This document shows, piece by piece, positions 53,702 through 62,520 of a stretch of 64,000 nucleotides of DNA. The DNA comes from CAVXGU01 sp963761615. Lineage in GTDB: Bacteria > Acidobacteriota > Vicinamibacteria > Vicinamibacterales > CAVVIG01. The DNA is taken from positions 2,542,001-2,606,000 of the forward strand of contig CAVXGU010000003.1 of the NCBI GenBank assembly GCA_963761615.1, written 5' to 3'. Below the pieces are notes generated by a model. It saw only the letters and a list, made by a program, of their open reading frames with translations, made no database searches and was not told the DNA's origin. Every line of letters starts with the position of its first letter. The first letter of the stretch is position 1. Made by a program: the position numbers and the translations under genes.

Positions 53702-54853
53702 ATGCATGTCAACGATCTCCTGAAGATCGCCGTCGACAACGGCGCGTCCGACCTCCACCTGAAGGTCGGCTCGTACCCCATGCTCCGGGTGCGCGGCGGC
53801 CTCACGCCGGCCCCCGACACGCCCCGCCTCAACCACGAGGACATCGTGGAAATGGGGGCGGCGGTCATGTCCGCGACCCAGCGCCAGAAGTTCAAGGACG
53901 CGCAGGAGGTCGACCTTGCCTACAGCGTCCCCGGCCTGGGCCGGTTCCGGTGCAACGTCTTCCAGCAGCGCGGCACGATCGGCATGGTCCTGCGCGTCAT
54001 CCCGGTGCAGATCAAGACGATCGACGAGCTCGACCTGCCCCCGGTCCTCAAGCGGATCGCCGACGAGGAGCGCGGCCTCGTGCTCGTCACCGGGACGACC
54101 GGCAGCGGCAAGAGCACGACGCTGGCCGCGCTGATCGATCACATCAACAAGACGCGTCAGACCCACGTCATGACGGTCGAGGACCCCATCGAGTTCCTCC
54201 ACCGGGACGACAAGTCGATCGTGAACCAGCGCGAGGTCGCCGTCGACACGCGCTCGTTCGCGCAGGCGCTGCGCAGCGCCCTCCGGCAGGACCCCGACGT
54301 CATCCTGGTCGGCGAGATGCGCGACTTCGAGACCATCGAGACCGGCCTGCTCGCCGCCGAGACGGGCCACCTGGTCTTCTCCACCCTGCACACGCTCGAC
54401 GCGACCGAGACCATCAACCGCATCATCGCCGTCTTCCCGCCGCACCAGCAGAAGCAGGTCCGCCTGCAGATGGCGAGCGTGCTCCGGGCCGTCATCTCGC
54501 AGCGCCTGCTGCCCCGCTCCGACGGCAACGGCCGCGTCCCGGCCGTCGAGGTGATGATCGCCACCGCGTTCATCCGCGACTGCATCGTGGACAAGGAGAA
54601 GACGCACCTCATCCACAGCGCCATCGCCGCCGGCACGTCGCAGTACGGCATGCAGACGTTCGACCAGTCGATCTTCGGACTGTTCTCGCAGGGGCTGGTG
54701 AGCTACGACGAGGCACTGCGGTGGGCCTCGAACGTGGACGAGTTCAAGCTCCGGGTGCAGGGCATCGCGACGACGTCCGACCTGAGCCGCGACCAGATGG
54801 CCCAGGCGGTGGTCCAGAGCAAGGCGCCCGAGATCACCCGGTTTGGCAGCTAG
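53702..54853 (+). CDS. pilT: Type IV pilus retraction ATPase PilT
   Basis: 383 aa. MHVNDLLKIAVDNGASDLHL, then LVTGTTGSGKSTTLAALIDH (Walker A near 133), the Asp box VMTVEDPIEFLH, SALRQDPDVILVGEMRD (Walker B), and the His box AETGHLVFSTLHTLDATETI. C-terminal AIRAG-type helix region is present in variant form. Powers twitching motility and, with ComEC encoded elsewhere here, DNA uptake. Pilus structural genes are not nearby. Confidence 0.95.
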   Translation: MHVNDLLKIAVDNGASDLHLKVGSYPMLRVRGGLTPAPDTPRLNHEDIVEMGAAVMSATQRQKFKDAQEVDLAYSVPGLGRFRCNVFQQRGTIGMVLRVIPVQIKTIDELDLPPVLKRIADEERGLVLVTGTTGSGKSTTLAALIDHINKTRQTHVMTVEDPIEFLHRDDKSIVNQREVAVDTRSFAQALRSALRQDPDVILVGEMRDFETIETGLLAAETGHLVFSTLHTLDATETINRIIAVFPPHQQKQVRLQMASVLRAVISQRLLPRSDGNGRVPAVEVMIATAFIRDCIVDKEKTHLIHSAIAAGTSQYGMQTFDQSIFGLFSQGLVSYDEALRWASNVDEFKLRVQGIATTSDLSRDQMAQAVVQSKAPEITRFGS

Positions 54854-55301
54854 CCGCGCCTACACCGACGCCCTCAGGATGCTCGCGCGCCGCGACCTCG
54901 CCGAGGCGCAGGTCCGCCAGCGCCTCGCCCGCAAGGGTCATGCGCCCGACGACATCGACGCCGCCGTCGCGCGCCTGCGCGACACGCGCGCGATCGACGA
55001 CGTCCGCGTCGCCGAAGCGATCGCGCGGGCGGAAGCCGGCCGCAAGGGTCGGGGGCGGGCGCGCATCGCGCAGGCCCTGGCCCGCGCCGGCATTCCGCGC
55101 GACCTCGCCGCCCGGGCCACCGAAGCGGCGCTCGCCGATCTCGATCCCACGGCCCACATCGCGGCGGCCATCGACAAGCGCCTGCGCGGCCGCGCGATCG
55201 CGGACGAGACCGAGCTCCGTCGTCTGTACCGCTACCTGATCGGCCAGGGCTTCGAGCCCGGCCGGGCGATCGCCGCCCTCAAGTCCCGCCGCAAGGCGTA
55301 G
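54843..55301 (+). CDS. recX: RecA regulator RecX
   Basis: 152 aa from TTG 54843, overlapping pilT by ~11 nt. Tandem three-helix RecX repeats: ALRMLARRDLAEAQVRQRLA, RKGHAPDDIDAAVARLRD, then RGRARIAQALARAGIPRDLA and RRLYRYLIGQGFEPGRAIAA. Modulates RecA filaments. recA is not in the window. Transcribed toward alaS. Confidence 0.85.
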   Translation: MAASRAYTDALRMLARRDLAEAQVRQRLARKGHAPDDIDAAVARLRDTRAIDDVRVAEAIARAEAGRKGRGRARIAQALARAGIPRDLAARATEAALADLDPTAHIAAAIDKRLRGRAIADETELRRLYRYLIGQGFEPGRAIAALKSRRKA

Positions 55302-55324
55302 TGCCGGCCTTCCGGCCTGCCGGC

Positions 55325-55338
55325 TACAATAACTGTCG
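55325..55338 (+). promoter_or_regulatory. Promoter of alaS, probably leaderless
   Basis: TACAAT (55325-55330) ends 8 nt before the ATG at 55339, with no Shine-Dalgarno between. Confidence 0.5.
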
Positions 55339-58002
55339 ATGACGTCGAACGACATCCGCGCCACCTTCCTGCAGTACTTCGAACAGCACGGCCACACGAT
55401 CGTCCAGAGCTCGTCGCTCGTGCCCGGCGACGATCCCACGCTGCTCTTCACCAACGCCGGGATGAACCAGTTCAAGGACGTGTTCCTCGGCCGCGAGCGG
55501 CGCGCCTACACGCGCGCCACCTCGGCGCAAAAAGTGATGCGGGTCAGCGGCAAGCACAACGACCTGGACAACGTCGGGCCGTCCTATCGCCACCACACGT
55601 TCTTCGAGATGCTCGGGAATTTCTCCTTCGGCGATTACTTCAAGGAGGACGCGATCCGCCTCGCCTGGAGTCTCCTGACCGACGTCTGGAAGCTGCCGGC
55701 GGATCGCCTCGTCGTCTCGATTTTCAAGGGCGAGAGCGGCATCCCGCGCGACGACGAGGCGTACGACGTGTGGAAGCGGCTGGTGCCGCCCGACCGCATC
55801 CTGGAGATGGGCGCCGAGGACAACTTCTGGCAGATGGGCGAGACCGGTCCGTGCGGCCGCTGCTCCGAGATCTACTACGTGCGCGGCCAGGGCGCCGACC
55901 CCGAGATCGAGATCTGGAACAACGTGTTCATGGAGTTCGAGCGGACCCCGGAGGGTCGGCTCGAACCGCTGCCCGCGAAGTCCATCGACACCGGCATGGG
56001 CTTCGAGCGCATCACCTCGGTGCTCCAGGGCACCGACTCCAACTACGACACCGATCTGTTCACGCCCCTGCTCGAGCGGATCGGCGCGCTCACGGGTCAC
56101 GCCTACGGCCGCTCGATGTCGCCCGTCGACATCTCCATGCGCGTGGTGGCCGACCACGCCCGGGCGGCGACGTTCCTGATCGGTGACGGCGTCATCCCGT
56201 CCAACGAGTGGCGCGGCTACGTGCTGCGCAAGATCATGCGCCGTGCGATGCGCCACGGGAAGCACCTGGGATTCGACGAGCCCTTCCTCCACGGGCTCGT
56301 CGAGGTGATCGCGGGCCAGATGGGCGACGCCTACCCGGAGCTCCGCGCGAATCGCGAGACGATCGAAAAGACCATCCTCGCCGAGGAGAACCGCTTCGAG
56401 GCGGTGCTGACCGACGGCCTGCCGCGCCTCGAAACGGAGATCGCGAAAGCGCTCGACTCTCCGAGGCGCACGCTGCCGGGCGACGTCGCGTTCCGGCTCT
56501 ACGACACCTTCGGCCTGCCCTACGACTTCATCGAGGACACCGCGGCCACACAGGACGTCACGGTGGACCGCGCCGGCTACGAGGCGGCCATGGAGGGCCA
56601 GCGGGACAAGGCGCGGGCGAAGAGCGCCTTCGGGACCGCGCGCAAGGGCCTCGCCTTCGCCCTGGGCGGCGCCGAAGGGGCCCTCAAGACGGTCGGCGAC
56701 CGCTTCGAGGGGTACGCCTCGACGAAGGAGGCCGGCGTGCCGATCGTCGGGCTGTTCGACGAGCGCGGCCAGCCGGTCGAGTCCCTCGGCGAGGGCGCGC
56801 ACGGGTTCGTGGCGCTGGCGCGGACGCCGTTCTACGTCGAGTCGGGCGGGCAGGTGTCCGATGCCGGGCGGATCGTCAACGACGCCACGGGGGCGACGGC
56901 GTCGGTCGAGGGCCTGTCGCGCATCGGCACCGGTCTGCCGCGCGCCCACGCGGTACAGGTGACGGCCGGCGCCTTCCGGGCGCGCGACCTGGTGACGGCG
57001 GAGGTCGACGCCGAACGCCGCGACGCCACGCGCCGCAACCACACGGCCACCCACCTCCTCCACGCGGCGCTGCGACAGGTGCTCGGCACCCACGTCAAGC
57101 AGGCCGGATCGCTCGTCGCGCCGGACCGGCTGCGCTTCGACTTCGTCCACTTCCAGCCGCTCACCCGCGACGAGCTGACGCGGATCGAGCGGATCGTCAA
57201 CGCCGAGATCAGGCGCAACACGACGGTCACGACCGAGGTCCGGTCGACCGACGAGGCGATCGCCGCCGGCGCGATGGCGCTGTTCGGCGAGAAGTACGGC
57301 GACCGGGTGCGCGTCGTGAGCGTGCCCGGGTTCAGCATGGAGCTCTGCGGCGGCACGCACGTCGCCGCGACCGGCGATATCGGCGTCTTCGCGGTCATCG
57401 CCGAGAGCGGCGTGGCGGCGGGCGTGCGCCGGATCGAGGCGCTGACCGGCGAGGGGGCCGTCGAGTGGATGCAGCGGGAGCGCGGCGAGCTCCAGCGGAT
57501 CATCGAGGCGCTCCACGTCAACCCGGATCAGGCCGTGGACGCGATCGAGAAGCTCCACACCGAGTCCCGGCGGCTGACGCGCGAGGTGTCCGAGCTGAAG
57601 ACCAGGCTGGCGCTCGGCGATGGCGGCGCGGCCGGGGCCGACGACACGGTGGACGTGGCGGGGGTGAAGCTGGCGCGCCGGCAGGTCCCCGGTCTGGACA
57701 AGGACGCCCTCCGCGCTCTGGCCGATCAGTTGAAGGCCAGGATCGCGAGCGGCGTCGTCGTGCTCGCGGCGGCGAACGACGGCAAGGTCCAGATCGTCGT
57801 GGCTGTGACGCCGGATTTGACGAAGCGGATCAAGGCGGGCCAGATCGTCAAGGAAATCGCCCCCATTGTCGGCGGCGGCGGCGGCGGACGCGCCGATTTC
57901 GCCGAGGCCGGCGGCAGGCAGCCCGAGAAGATCGAGGAAATGCTCGACGCCTCGCTCGCCGTCGTCAGGAAGATGCTGAGCTCGACGGGGCCAGAGCTGT
58001 AG
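55339..58002 (+). CDS. alaS: Alanyl-tRNA synthetase
   Basis: 887 aa. Class II catalytic core (IRATFLQYFEQHGHTIVQSS; FTNAGMNQFKDVFLG; SGKHNDLDNVGPSYRHHTFF; ISMRVVADHARAATFLIGDG). The editing domain has RRNHTATHLLHAALRQVLG and the zinc motif ELCGGTHVAATGDIG near residue 670. The C-terminal oligomerisation/glyGG domain has IVGGGGGGRADFAEAGG. Complete and unbroken, in contrast to the synthetase gene cysS upstream. Confidence 0.97.
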   Translation: MTSNDIRATFLQYFEQHGHTIVQSSSLVPGDDPTLLFTNAGMNQFKDVFLGRERRAYTRATSAQKVMRVSGKHNDLDNVGPSYRHHTFFEMLGNFSFGDYFKEDAIRLAWSLLTDVWKLPADRLVVSIFKGESGIPRDDEAYDVWKRLVPPDRILEMGAEDNFWQMGETGPCGRCSEIYYVRGQGADPEIEIWNNVFMEFERTPEGRLEPLPAKSIDTGMGFERITSVLQGTDSNYDTDLFTPLLERIGALTGHAYGRSMSPVDISMRVVADHARAATFLIGDGVIPSNEWRGYVLRKIMRRAMRHGKHLGFDEPFLHGLVEVIAGQMGDAYPELRANRETIEKTILAEENRFEAVLTDGLPRLETEIAKALDSPRRTLPGDVAFRLYDTFGLPYDFIEDTAATQDVTVDRAGYEAAMEGQRDKARAKSAFGTARKGLAFALGGAEGALKTVGDRFEGYASTKEAGVPIVGLFDERGQPVESLGEGAHGFVALARTPFYVESGGQVSDAGRIVNDATGATASVEGLSRIGTGLPRAHAVQVTAGAFRARDLVTAEVDAERRDATRRNHTATHLLHAALRQVLGTHVKQAGSLVAPDRLRFDFVHFQPLTRDELTRIERIVNAEIRRNTTVTTEVRSTDEAIAAGAMALFGEKYGDRVRVVSVPGFSMELCGGTHVAATGDIGVFAVIAESGVAAGVRRIEALTGEGAVEWMQRERGELQRIIEALHVNPDQAVDAIEKLHTESRRLTREVSELKTRLALGDGGAAGADDTVDVAGVKLARRQVPGLDKDALRALADQLKARIASGVVVLAAANDGKVQIVVAVTPDLTKRIKAGQIVKEIAPIVGGGGGGRADFAEAGGRQPEKIEEMLDASLAVVRKMLSSTGPEL

Positions 58003-58003
58003 C

Positions 58004-58049
58004 GGCCGACCTTCAGGTCGGCCTCGCCTGGGCGGACCTGAAGGTCCGC
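58004..58049. repeat. Two adjacent palindromes after alaS (REP-like)
   Basis: GGCCGACCT-TC-AGGTCGGCC (58004-58023, 9-bp perfect arms) and GCGGACCT-GA-AGGTCCGC (58032-58049, 8-bp perfect arms). They begin right after the alaS stop and could end its transcript or be REP-like elements. Confidence 0.7.
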
Positions 58050-58054
58050 GGCTA

Positions 58055-58137
58055 CACCGATCTCGGGGCCACACCGATCTCGGGGCCACACCGATCTCGG
58101 GGCCACACCGATCTCGGGGCGGCACCGATCTCGAAAA
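58055..58137. repeat. 17-bp tandem repeat, about 4-5 copies
   Basis: The unit CACCGATCTCGGGGCCA repeats head to tail from 58055 with copies at 58072, 58089 and 58106 and a variant fifth copy (CACCGATCTCG). Near-perfect copies suggest recent slippage and a likely variable-number locus. No spacer structure, so not a CRISPR. Confidence 0.9.
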
Positions 58138-58214
58138 CGCTGTAGAACCGGGAGTCCAGGGCCTAAGTACGCGCGCCAGATCGTCCGATAGCTCCAACGT
58201 CGGGTGTATCTGGC

Positions 58215-58907
58215 ATGCGCAAATCCGTGTATGTCCTGGCGGTGACGCTGCTGGCGGGGATGGCCTCCCCCGCCCTCGCCCAGATCTACGCGTGGCGCGA
58301 CGCGAGCGGCCATCTGGTGCTGTCGGATCGGCCCCAGGCTGGGGACGCACGCGCCTATGCGGTGCCCGAGGCACAAACCGTCCGGGCAACCCGCGATGTT
58401 CCGGCGGATCGCGCCGAGGCCTATGACGACCTCATCCTTGAGCACGCCAGGCGCAACGGCGTCCGGCCGGACCTCGTCCGGGCGGTCGTCCAGGTCGAGT
58501 CCGGGTTCAATCCGTTCGCGCGGTCGCCCAAGGGCGCGCTCGGCCTCATGCAACTGATGCCGGCGACGATGCGGGAGTTCGGCGTCCGGAACGCGTTCGA
58601 TCCGAGCGACAACGTGCGGGCCGGCACCGCCTACCTGCGTCAGTTGCTGGATCGCTACAACGGCAACGAAGAGCTGGCGCTCGCCGCCTACAACGCGGGA
58701 CCGACGGCGGTGGACGAGCACGAGGGCGTGCCGCCCTATCGCGAGACCCAGCGGTACGTCGAGAAGGTCGGCGACCTCGCCGGCGCCGCGCCGCGCCCCC
58801 CCGGTAAGGTGATCTACAAAACCGTCGAGGTCGTGAACGGCCAGGCCATCGCCCACTACACCGATCGGAAGCCCGTCTCGGGTCCCTACGAGATCGTCGG
58901 TCGCTAG
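58215..58907 (+). CDS. Secreted lytic transglycosylase (SLT domain, DUF4124-like N-terminus)
   Basis: 230 aa. Signal peptide MRKSVYVLAVTLLAGMASPA with ALAQ site. A short DUF4124-like segment (IYAWRDASGHLVLSDRPQ) is followed by the goose-lysozyme-like SLT domain. That domain has VRAVVQVESGFNPFARSPKG (catalytic Glu in ES), ALGLMQLMPATMREFG, NVRAGTAYLRQLLDRYNGN and ALAAYNAGPTAV. Cleaves peptidoglycan strands in the periplasm. The start is supported by the signal peptide. Confidence 0.92.
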   Translation: MRKSVYVLAVTLLAGMASPALAQIYAWRDASGHLVLSDRPQAGDARAYAVPEAQTVRATRDVPADRAEAYDDLILEHARRNGVRPDLVRAVVQVESGFNPFARSPKGALGLMQLMPATMREFGVRNAFDPSDNVRAGTAYLRQLLDRYNGNEELALAAYNAGPTAVDEHEGVPPYRETQRYVEKVGDLAGAAPRPPGKVIYKTVEVVNGQAIAHYTDRKPVSGPYEIVGR

Positions 58908-58978
58908 AGGCTTGCCGCCGCCCCTCATCTGGTGTCGAATGCGGGAGATCCCGTTCGACCAGCTGGCAGGAGACACCC

Positions 58979-59482
58979 ATGTCGACGATCCAACGCTTCA
59001 CGCCCTGTCTGTGGTTCGACACGCAGGCCGAGGAGGCCGCCCGGTTCTACGTGTCCATCTTCGAGAACTCGCAGATCACGAAGCTCACCCGCTACGGAGA
59101 CGCCGGCAGCGAGATCAAGGGGCGTCCGAAGGCCGGAACGGTGATGACCGTCACCTTCGAGCTCGACGGCCAGACGTTCACCGCCCTGAACGGCGGGCCG
59201 ATTTTCACGTTCAACGAAGCGGTGTCATTCCAGGTCAACTGCGAGACCCAGGACCAGGTCGATTATTACTGGGACCGGCTGAGCGCCGGCGGCGATCCGA
59301 GGGCGCAGCAGTGCGGCTGGCTGAAGGACCGGTACGGGCTGTCGTGGCAGATCGTGGTACCCGCCGTCCTGGAGAGGATGTTCGACGGCGCGGACCCGGT
59401 CCGGGCCGAGCGGGCGATGCGCGCCGTGCTGCAGATGAAGAAGCCGGACATCGCGGCGCTCGAGCGCGCGTACGAAGGCTAG
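58979..59482 (+). CDS. VOC-family protein (PhnB/3-demethylubiquinone-methyltransferase-like)
   Basis: 167 aa. STIQRFTPCLWFDTQAEEAA, RFYVSIFENSQITKLTRYG, VMTVTFELDGQTFTALNGGP and DYYWDRLSAGGDPRAQQCGW followed by YGLSWQIVVP are the pattern of the 3-dmu-9_3-mt/PhnB-like glyoxalase-fold group. Substrate unknown. The next gene starts 3 nt after the stop, so the two are cotranscribed. Confidence 0.88.
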   Translation: MSTIQRFTPCLWFDTQAEEAARFYVSIFENSQITKLTRYGDAGSEIKGRPKAGTVMTVTFELDGQTFTALNGGPIFTFNEAVSFQVNCETQDQVDYYWDRLSAGGDPRAQQCGWLKDRYGLSWQIVVPAVLERMFDGADPVRAERAMRAVLQMKKPDIAALERAYEG

Positions 59483-59484
59483 CG

Positions 59485-60093
59485 GTGCCGGCGGCCGTCG
59501 TCCTGCTCGCCGGGTATACGGACGCGCCGCGCGACGGGCGTCAGCGCGCGGGGGGATCCGTCACGCTGGTCAAGGGCCCGCCGCACGTGCTGGTCGACAC
59601 GGGAGGCCCCGACCAGCGCGACGCCTTGCTGGCCGCGCTTCGCGCGCACGGTCTCGAACCCTCGGACGTCGGCGTCGTCGTGGTTACGCACGGGCACCTG
59701 GATCACACGGGCAATCTGAACCTCTTCCCGCACGCGACGTTCGTCCAGGACACCGACGTCTGCCGAGACGGCGAGTACTGGGGGCACGACTTCGCCGCCG
59801 CTCCGCTGACCATCGAGGGGACGCCCGCCGGGACGTCAATCGCGGTGATTGCCACGCCCGGCCACACGGACCACGACCTCACCGTCGTCGTGCGAACGCC
59901 CGAGGGGACGACGGCCATCGTCGGCAATCTGTTCGAGCGTGAGGGCGACTGGCTGGACGAGACCGTCTGGACGCAGTGGTCGAAGGACGCCGCGCGCCAG
60001 CGGGCCAGCCGGGCCGTCGTGCTTCGCCTCGCGGACCACATCGTGCCGGGCCACGGGCCCCTCTTCGCCGTGCCCCGCTCGCTCCGCCCCTGA
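59485..60093 (+). CDS. MBL-fold hydrolase (MBLAC1-like)
   Basis: 202 aa from GTG 59485. GGSVTLVKGPPHVLVDTGG, the metal motif VVVTHGHLDHTGNLNLFPHA, TPGHTDHDLTVVV and the late HIVPGHGPLFAV supply the ligands of a metallo-beta-lactamase fold. The closest pattern I know is the MBLAC1 group, whose animal member is an RNA-processing nuclease; in bacteria the role is open. No signal peptide. A longer in-frame extension upstream overlaps the VOC gene and is rejected. Confidence 0.8.
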   Translation: MPAAVVLLAGYTDAPRDGRQRAGGSVTLVKGPPHVLVDTGGPDQRDALLAALRAHGLEPSDVGVVVVTHGHLDHTGNLNLFPHATFVQDTDVCRDGEYWGHDFAAAPLTIEGTPAGTSIAVIATPGHTDHDLTVVVRTPEGTTAIVGNLFEREGDWLDETVWTQWSKDAARQRASRAVVLRLADHIVPGHGPLFAVPRSLRP

Positions 60094-60102
60094 GGACGGG
60101 AG

Positions 60103-60117
60103 TATCCTGTCCCGGAC
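60103..60117 (+). promoter_or_regulatory. Promoter of the cupin gene, probably leaderless
   Basis: TATCCT (60103-60108) ends 9 nt before the ATG at 60118; no ribosome-binding site in the gap. Confidence 0.4.
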
Positions 60118-60603
60118 ATGGATTCGCGCGCTGCAGACCTGCTCGCGTCGCTTCGACTGGCCCCGCATCCTGAAGGCGGTTACTTCCGCGAGGTCTACCG
60201 CTCGCCGTCTTCCGTCAAGCCCACGGATGGACGCCCCGAGCGGTCGGCGCTCACGACGATCTACTTTCTTCTGACTGCCGGCGAGGTCAGCCGCTGGCAC
60301 CGCGTCGCCTCCGACGAAGTGTGGCATCACTACGAGGGCGCGCCGCTCGAGTTGTTCACCGCCGATCCGGGCTTCGAGGCGATTGCGCGCCATGTGCTCG
60401 GCCCTGCCGGGGACGCGGCGCGACCGGTGCACACCGTGGTCGCCGACGACTGGCAGGCCGCGCGATCGACCGGCGCCTACACGCTCGTGGGTTGCACGGT
60501 GGGTCCGGGCTTCGACTTTGCCGACTTCCAGATGCTGCGCGATCGGCCGCCCGAGTCGGCGGCTGCGGCGTGCCGGCACCCGGACGCCGGGCCGTTCGTC
60601 TGA
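60118..60603 (+). CDS. Cupin_5/DUF985 family protein
   Basis: 161 aa. LAPHPEGGYFREVYRSPSSV, TTIYFLLTAGEVSRWHRVAS, DEVWHHYEGAPLELF, TVVADDWQAARSTGAYTLVG and PGFDFADFQML are the signature of the DUF985 cupins (YML079w-like). A small beta-barrel that probably binds a sugar-like ligand; function unknown. Complete. Confidence 0.9.
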   Translation: MDSRAADLLASLRLAPHPEGGYFREVYRSPSSVKPTDGRPERSALTTIYFLLTAGEVSRWHRVASDEVWHHYEGAPLELFTADPGFEAIARHVLGPAGDAARPVHTVVADDWQAARSTGAYTLVGCTVGPGFDFADFQMLRDRPPESAAAACRHPDAGPFV

Positions 60604-60640
60604 CGCGCGTGCCCCGGTGACATCGGCGCTGGACTGGCGT

Positions 60641-60994
60641 ATGTACGAGCATCGACGAGATCGCCTGCTGCCCCGGCCCCTGTACCTCCGGCGCCTTGCC
60701 CGGCATGCCGGCATCGCGGTGGCGGTCATCTTCGGCTCTCTGTTCGTCGGCATGTTCGGATACGCGCACTTCGAGAACCTGGGCTGGCTCGATGCCTTTC
60801 TGAACGCCTCGATGATCCTCGGCGGGATGGGCCCGGTCGCGCCCCTGACGACTTCGGGCGGCAAGCTCTTCGCCGGACTTTACGCGCTCTACTCCGGCGT
60901 GGTCTTCCTCGTGGCCGTGGGCATCATGCTGGCGCCGGTGCTGCACCGCGCGCTGCACAAGTTCCACCTCGCCGAGGCGGGCGGAGCCGACTGA
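60641..60994 (+). CDS. Small two-helix membrane protein, ion-channel-like fold without a filter
   Basis: 117 aa from ATG 60641 (GTG 60617 possible). TM1 (HAGIAVAVIFGSLFVGMFGY), then a pore-loop-like stretch (WLDAFLNASMILGGMGPVAP) and TM2 (GKLFAGLYALYSGVVFLVAV), with a basic C-terminal tail. The TM-loop-TM layout with ..TTSGGKLFAGLYALYSG.. recalls two-TM K+ channels, but the TVGYG filter is absent (GGMGP instead). K+ channel function is therefore not claimed. Confidence 0.6.
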   Translation: MYEHRRDRLLPRPLYLRRLARHAGIAVAVIFGSLFVGMFGYAHFENLGWLDAFLNASMILGGMGPVAPLTTSGGKLFAGLYALYSGVVFLVAVGIMLAPVLHRALHKFHLAEAGGAD

Positions 60995-61085
60995 CCCCGA
61001 CGCGTCGTCGGATCCCCGATCAGCGGGAACCGATGATGAGAGACTGCAACGAGCTGATGCCCGGCTTCGGGGAGGCTGGATAGAC

Positions 61086-62129
61086 GTGATCGACCTGCGA
61101 TCGGACACCGTCACCCTGCCCACGCCGGCGATGCGCGATGCCATCGCTGCCGCGGCCGTCGGCGACGACCAGTTCGGCGAGGATCCCACGATCAATCGCC
61201 TGCAGGACCGGGTCGCCGAGATCCTCGGCAAGCCGTCGGCGCTCTGGGTGCCCTCGGGTACGATGGCCAACCAGGTGGCGCTCCGGGCGCTGACTCGTCC
61301 CGGCGACGATGTGATCGTCAGCCAGGGGAGCCACGCGGTGTGGCACGAAACGGGCGCCGCGGCGGCCAACGCCGGCGTCCAGTTCACCGCCGTCGGCGCC
61401 AGGGGCCTGTTCACGCGCGACGAGTTCGTCGAGGCCGTCAAGCCGCGCGGCCACGTCATCTACCCGCCCACGACGCTGGTCGAAGTCGAGAACACGCACA
61501 ACCGCGCCGGCGGCGTCGTCTTTCCCAACGACGTGGCGAGACAGGTCTGCGAGGCGGCGGCCGAGCGGGACATCGCCACCTACCTCGACGGCGCGCGCCT
61601 GTGGAACGCGGCAGTGGCGGCCGGCTGCCCGCCCGCGGCGTGCGCGGCGCCGTTCGATCTCGTGAGCGTGGCGCTCTCGAAAGGCCTCGGGGCGCCTGGC
61701 GGATCGGTGCTCGCCGGATCGGCCGACCTCATCCACCGCTGCGTCCGCTACCGGCGCATGCAGGGTGGCGCCATGCGGCAGGTGGGATTCTTCGCGGCTG
61801 CGGGACTGTACGCCCTGGAGCACCACATGGCCCGCCTCGCGGACGACCACGCGCACGCCAGGCTCATCGCCCGGCGGCTCGCCGCCAGTCCGCGCGTCAT
61901 CGTCGACCTCGCGAGCGTTCAGACCAATATCCTCGTGTTCGGCCTGACGGCGGAGGCACCCGACGGCCCGACCGTCGTCGCCCGGGCGCGCGAGCGGGGC
62001 GTGCTGATCTTCGCCTTCGCTCCGCGCGTCGTCCGGGCCGTGACGCACCTCGACGTCTCCCGGACGCAGTGCGAGGAGGCCGCGGAGATTCTCGCCGACA
62101 TCATCGACGGGAGCGGACACCACGTATGA
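61086..62129 (+). CDS. ltaE: Low-specificity L-threonine aldolase
   Basis: 347 aa PLP enzyme cleaving L-threonine (or allo-threonine) to glycine and acetaldehyde. DLRSDTVTLPTPAMRDAIAA, VGDDQFGEDPTINRLQDR, WVPSGTMANQVALRAL, DGARLWNAAVAAG and the PLP lysine in SVALSKGLGAPGGSVLAG are diagnostic. GTG start 61086 is preceded by GGGAGG. Complete. Confidence 0.93.
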   Translation: MIDLRSDTVTLPTPAMRDAIAAAAVGDDQFGEDPTINRLQDRVAEILGKPSALWVPSGTMANQVALRALTRPGDDVIVSQGSHAVWHETGAAAANAGVQFTAVGARGLFTRDEFVEAVKPRGHVIYPPTTLVEVENTHNRAGGVVFPNDVARQVCEAAAERDIATYLDGARLWNAAVAAGCPPAACAAPFDLVSVALSKGLGAPGGSVLAGSADLIHRCVRYRRMQGGAMRQVGFFAAAGLYALEHHMARLADDHAHARLIARRLAASPRVIVDLASVQTNILVFGLTAEAPDGPTVVARARERGVLIFAFAPRVVRAVTHLDVSRTQCEEAAEILADIIDGSGHHV

Positions 62130-62172
62130 CACTGCCCTTCTCGGAGTCGGGGTCGGCGAGCCGCCCCGGAGC

Positions 62173-62481
62173 GTGCTCGAAGGGCTGCTCGTCAGCTATG
62201 CCCTGCTCTATCCGTTTCTCGGTCTGGCGTTCGGGCTGCGCTATCCGAGGATGCCGGCCTTTGCCGTGCCGTGCCCGACGACGCTGCTGAAGGCGGGCCT
62301 GCTGCTCACGGCGTCGCGCGTGCCGCGCATGGTCTGGGTCGTGCCGATCCTCTGGGCGATCGTCGGGAGCACGGCGGCCGTCTCGCTCGGGATCCGGGCC
62401 GACCTGGCGCTGATCGTCGCCGCCATCCTGCTCCTGGTCGACGCCGTCGTCCCATCGGTGCTCGGCCCCCGCCAGGCGTAG
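62173..62481 (+). CDS. Short DUF6064-like membrane protein, possibly N-terminally truncated
   Basis: 102 aa from GTG 62173 with three to four hydrophobic helices (SYALLYPFLGLAFGLRYPRM, FAVPCPTTLLKAGLLLTA, MVWVVPILWAIVGSTAAVSL, ALIVAAILLLVDAVV). The PRMPAFAVPCPTT loop recalls the C-terminal half of DUF6064 membrane proteins, which are about twice as long. The frame stays open upstream through LLGVGVGEPPRSVLEGLL into the ltaE end without a better start, so the N-terminal half is either absent or lost. Function unknown. Confidence 0.5.
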   Translation: MLEGLLVSYALLYPFLGLAFGLRYPRMPAFAVPCPTTLLKAGLLLTASRVPRMVWVVPILWAIVGSTAAVSLGIRADLALIVAAILLLVDAVVPSVLGPRQA

Positions 62482-62520
62482 CAGCCTTCCATCACGACAT
62501 CCCGCATCCCCCGCCGCCCC

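Noticed and set aside
58055..58137. CRISPR array
   Set aside because: The 17-bp units are directly adjacent with no spacers and no cas genes are present.
60641..60994. Calling the small membrane protein a K+ channel linked to the Kdp cluster
   Set aside because: No selectivity filter and it lies on the chromosome far outside the element; the channel fold is only suggestive.
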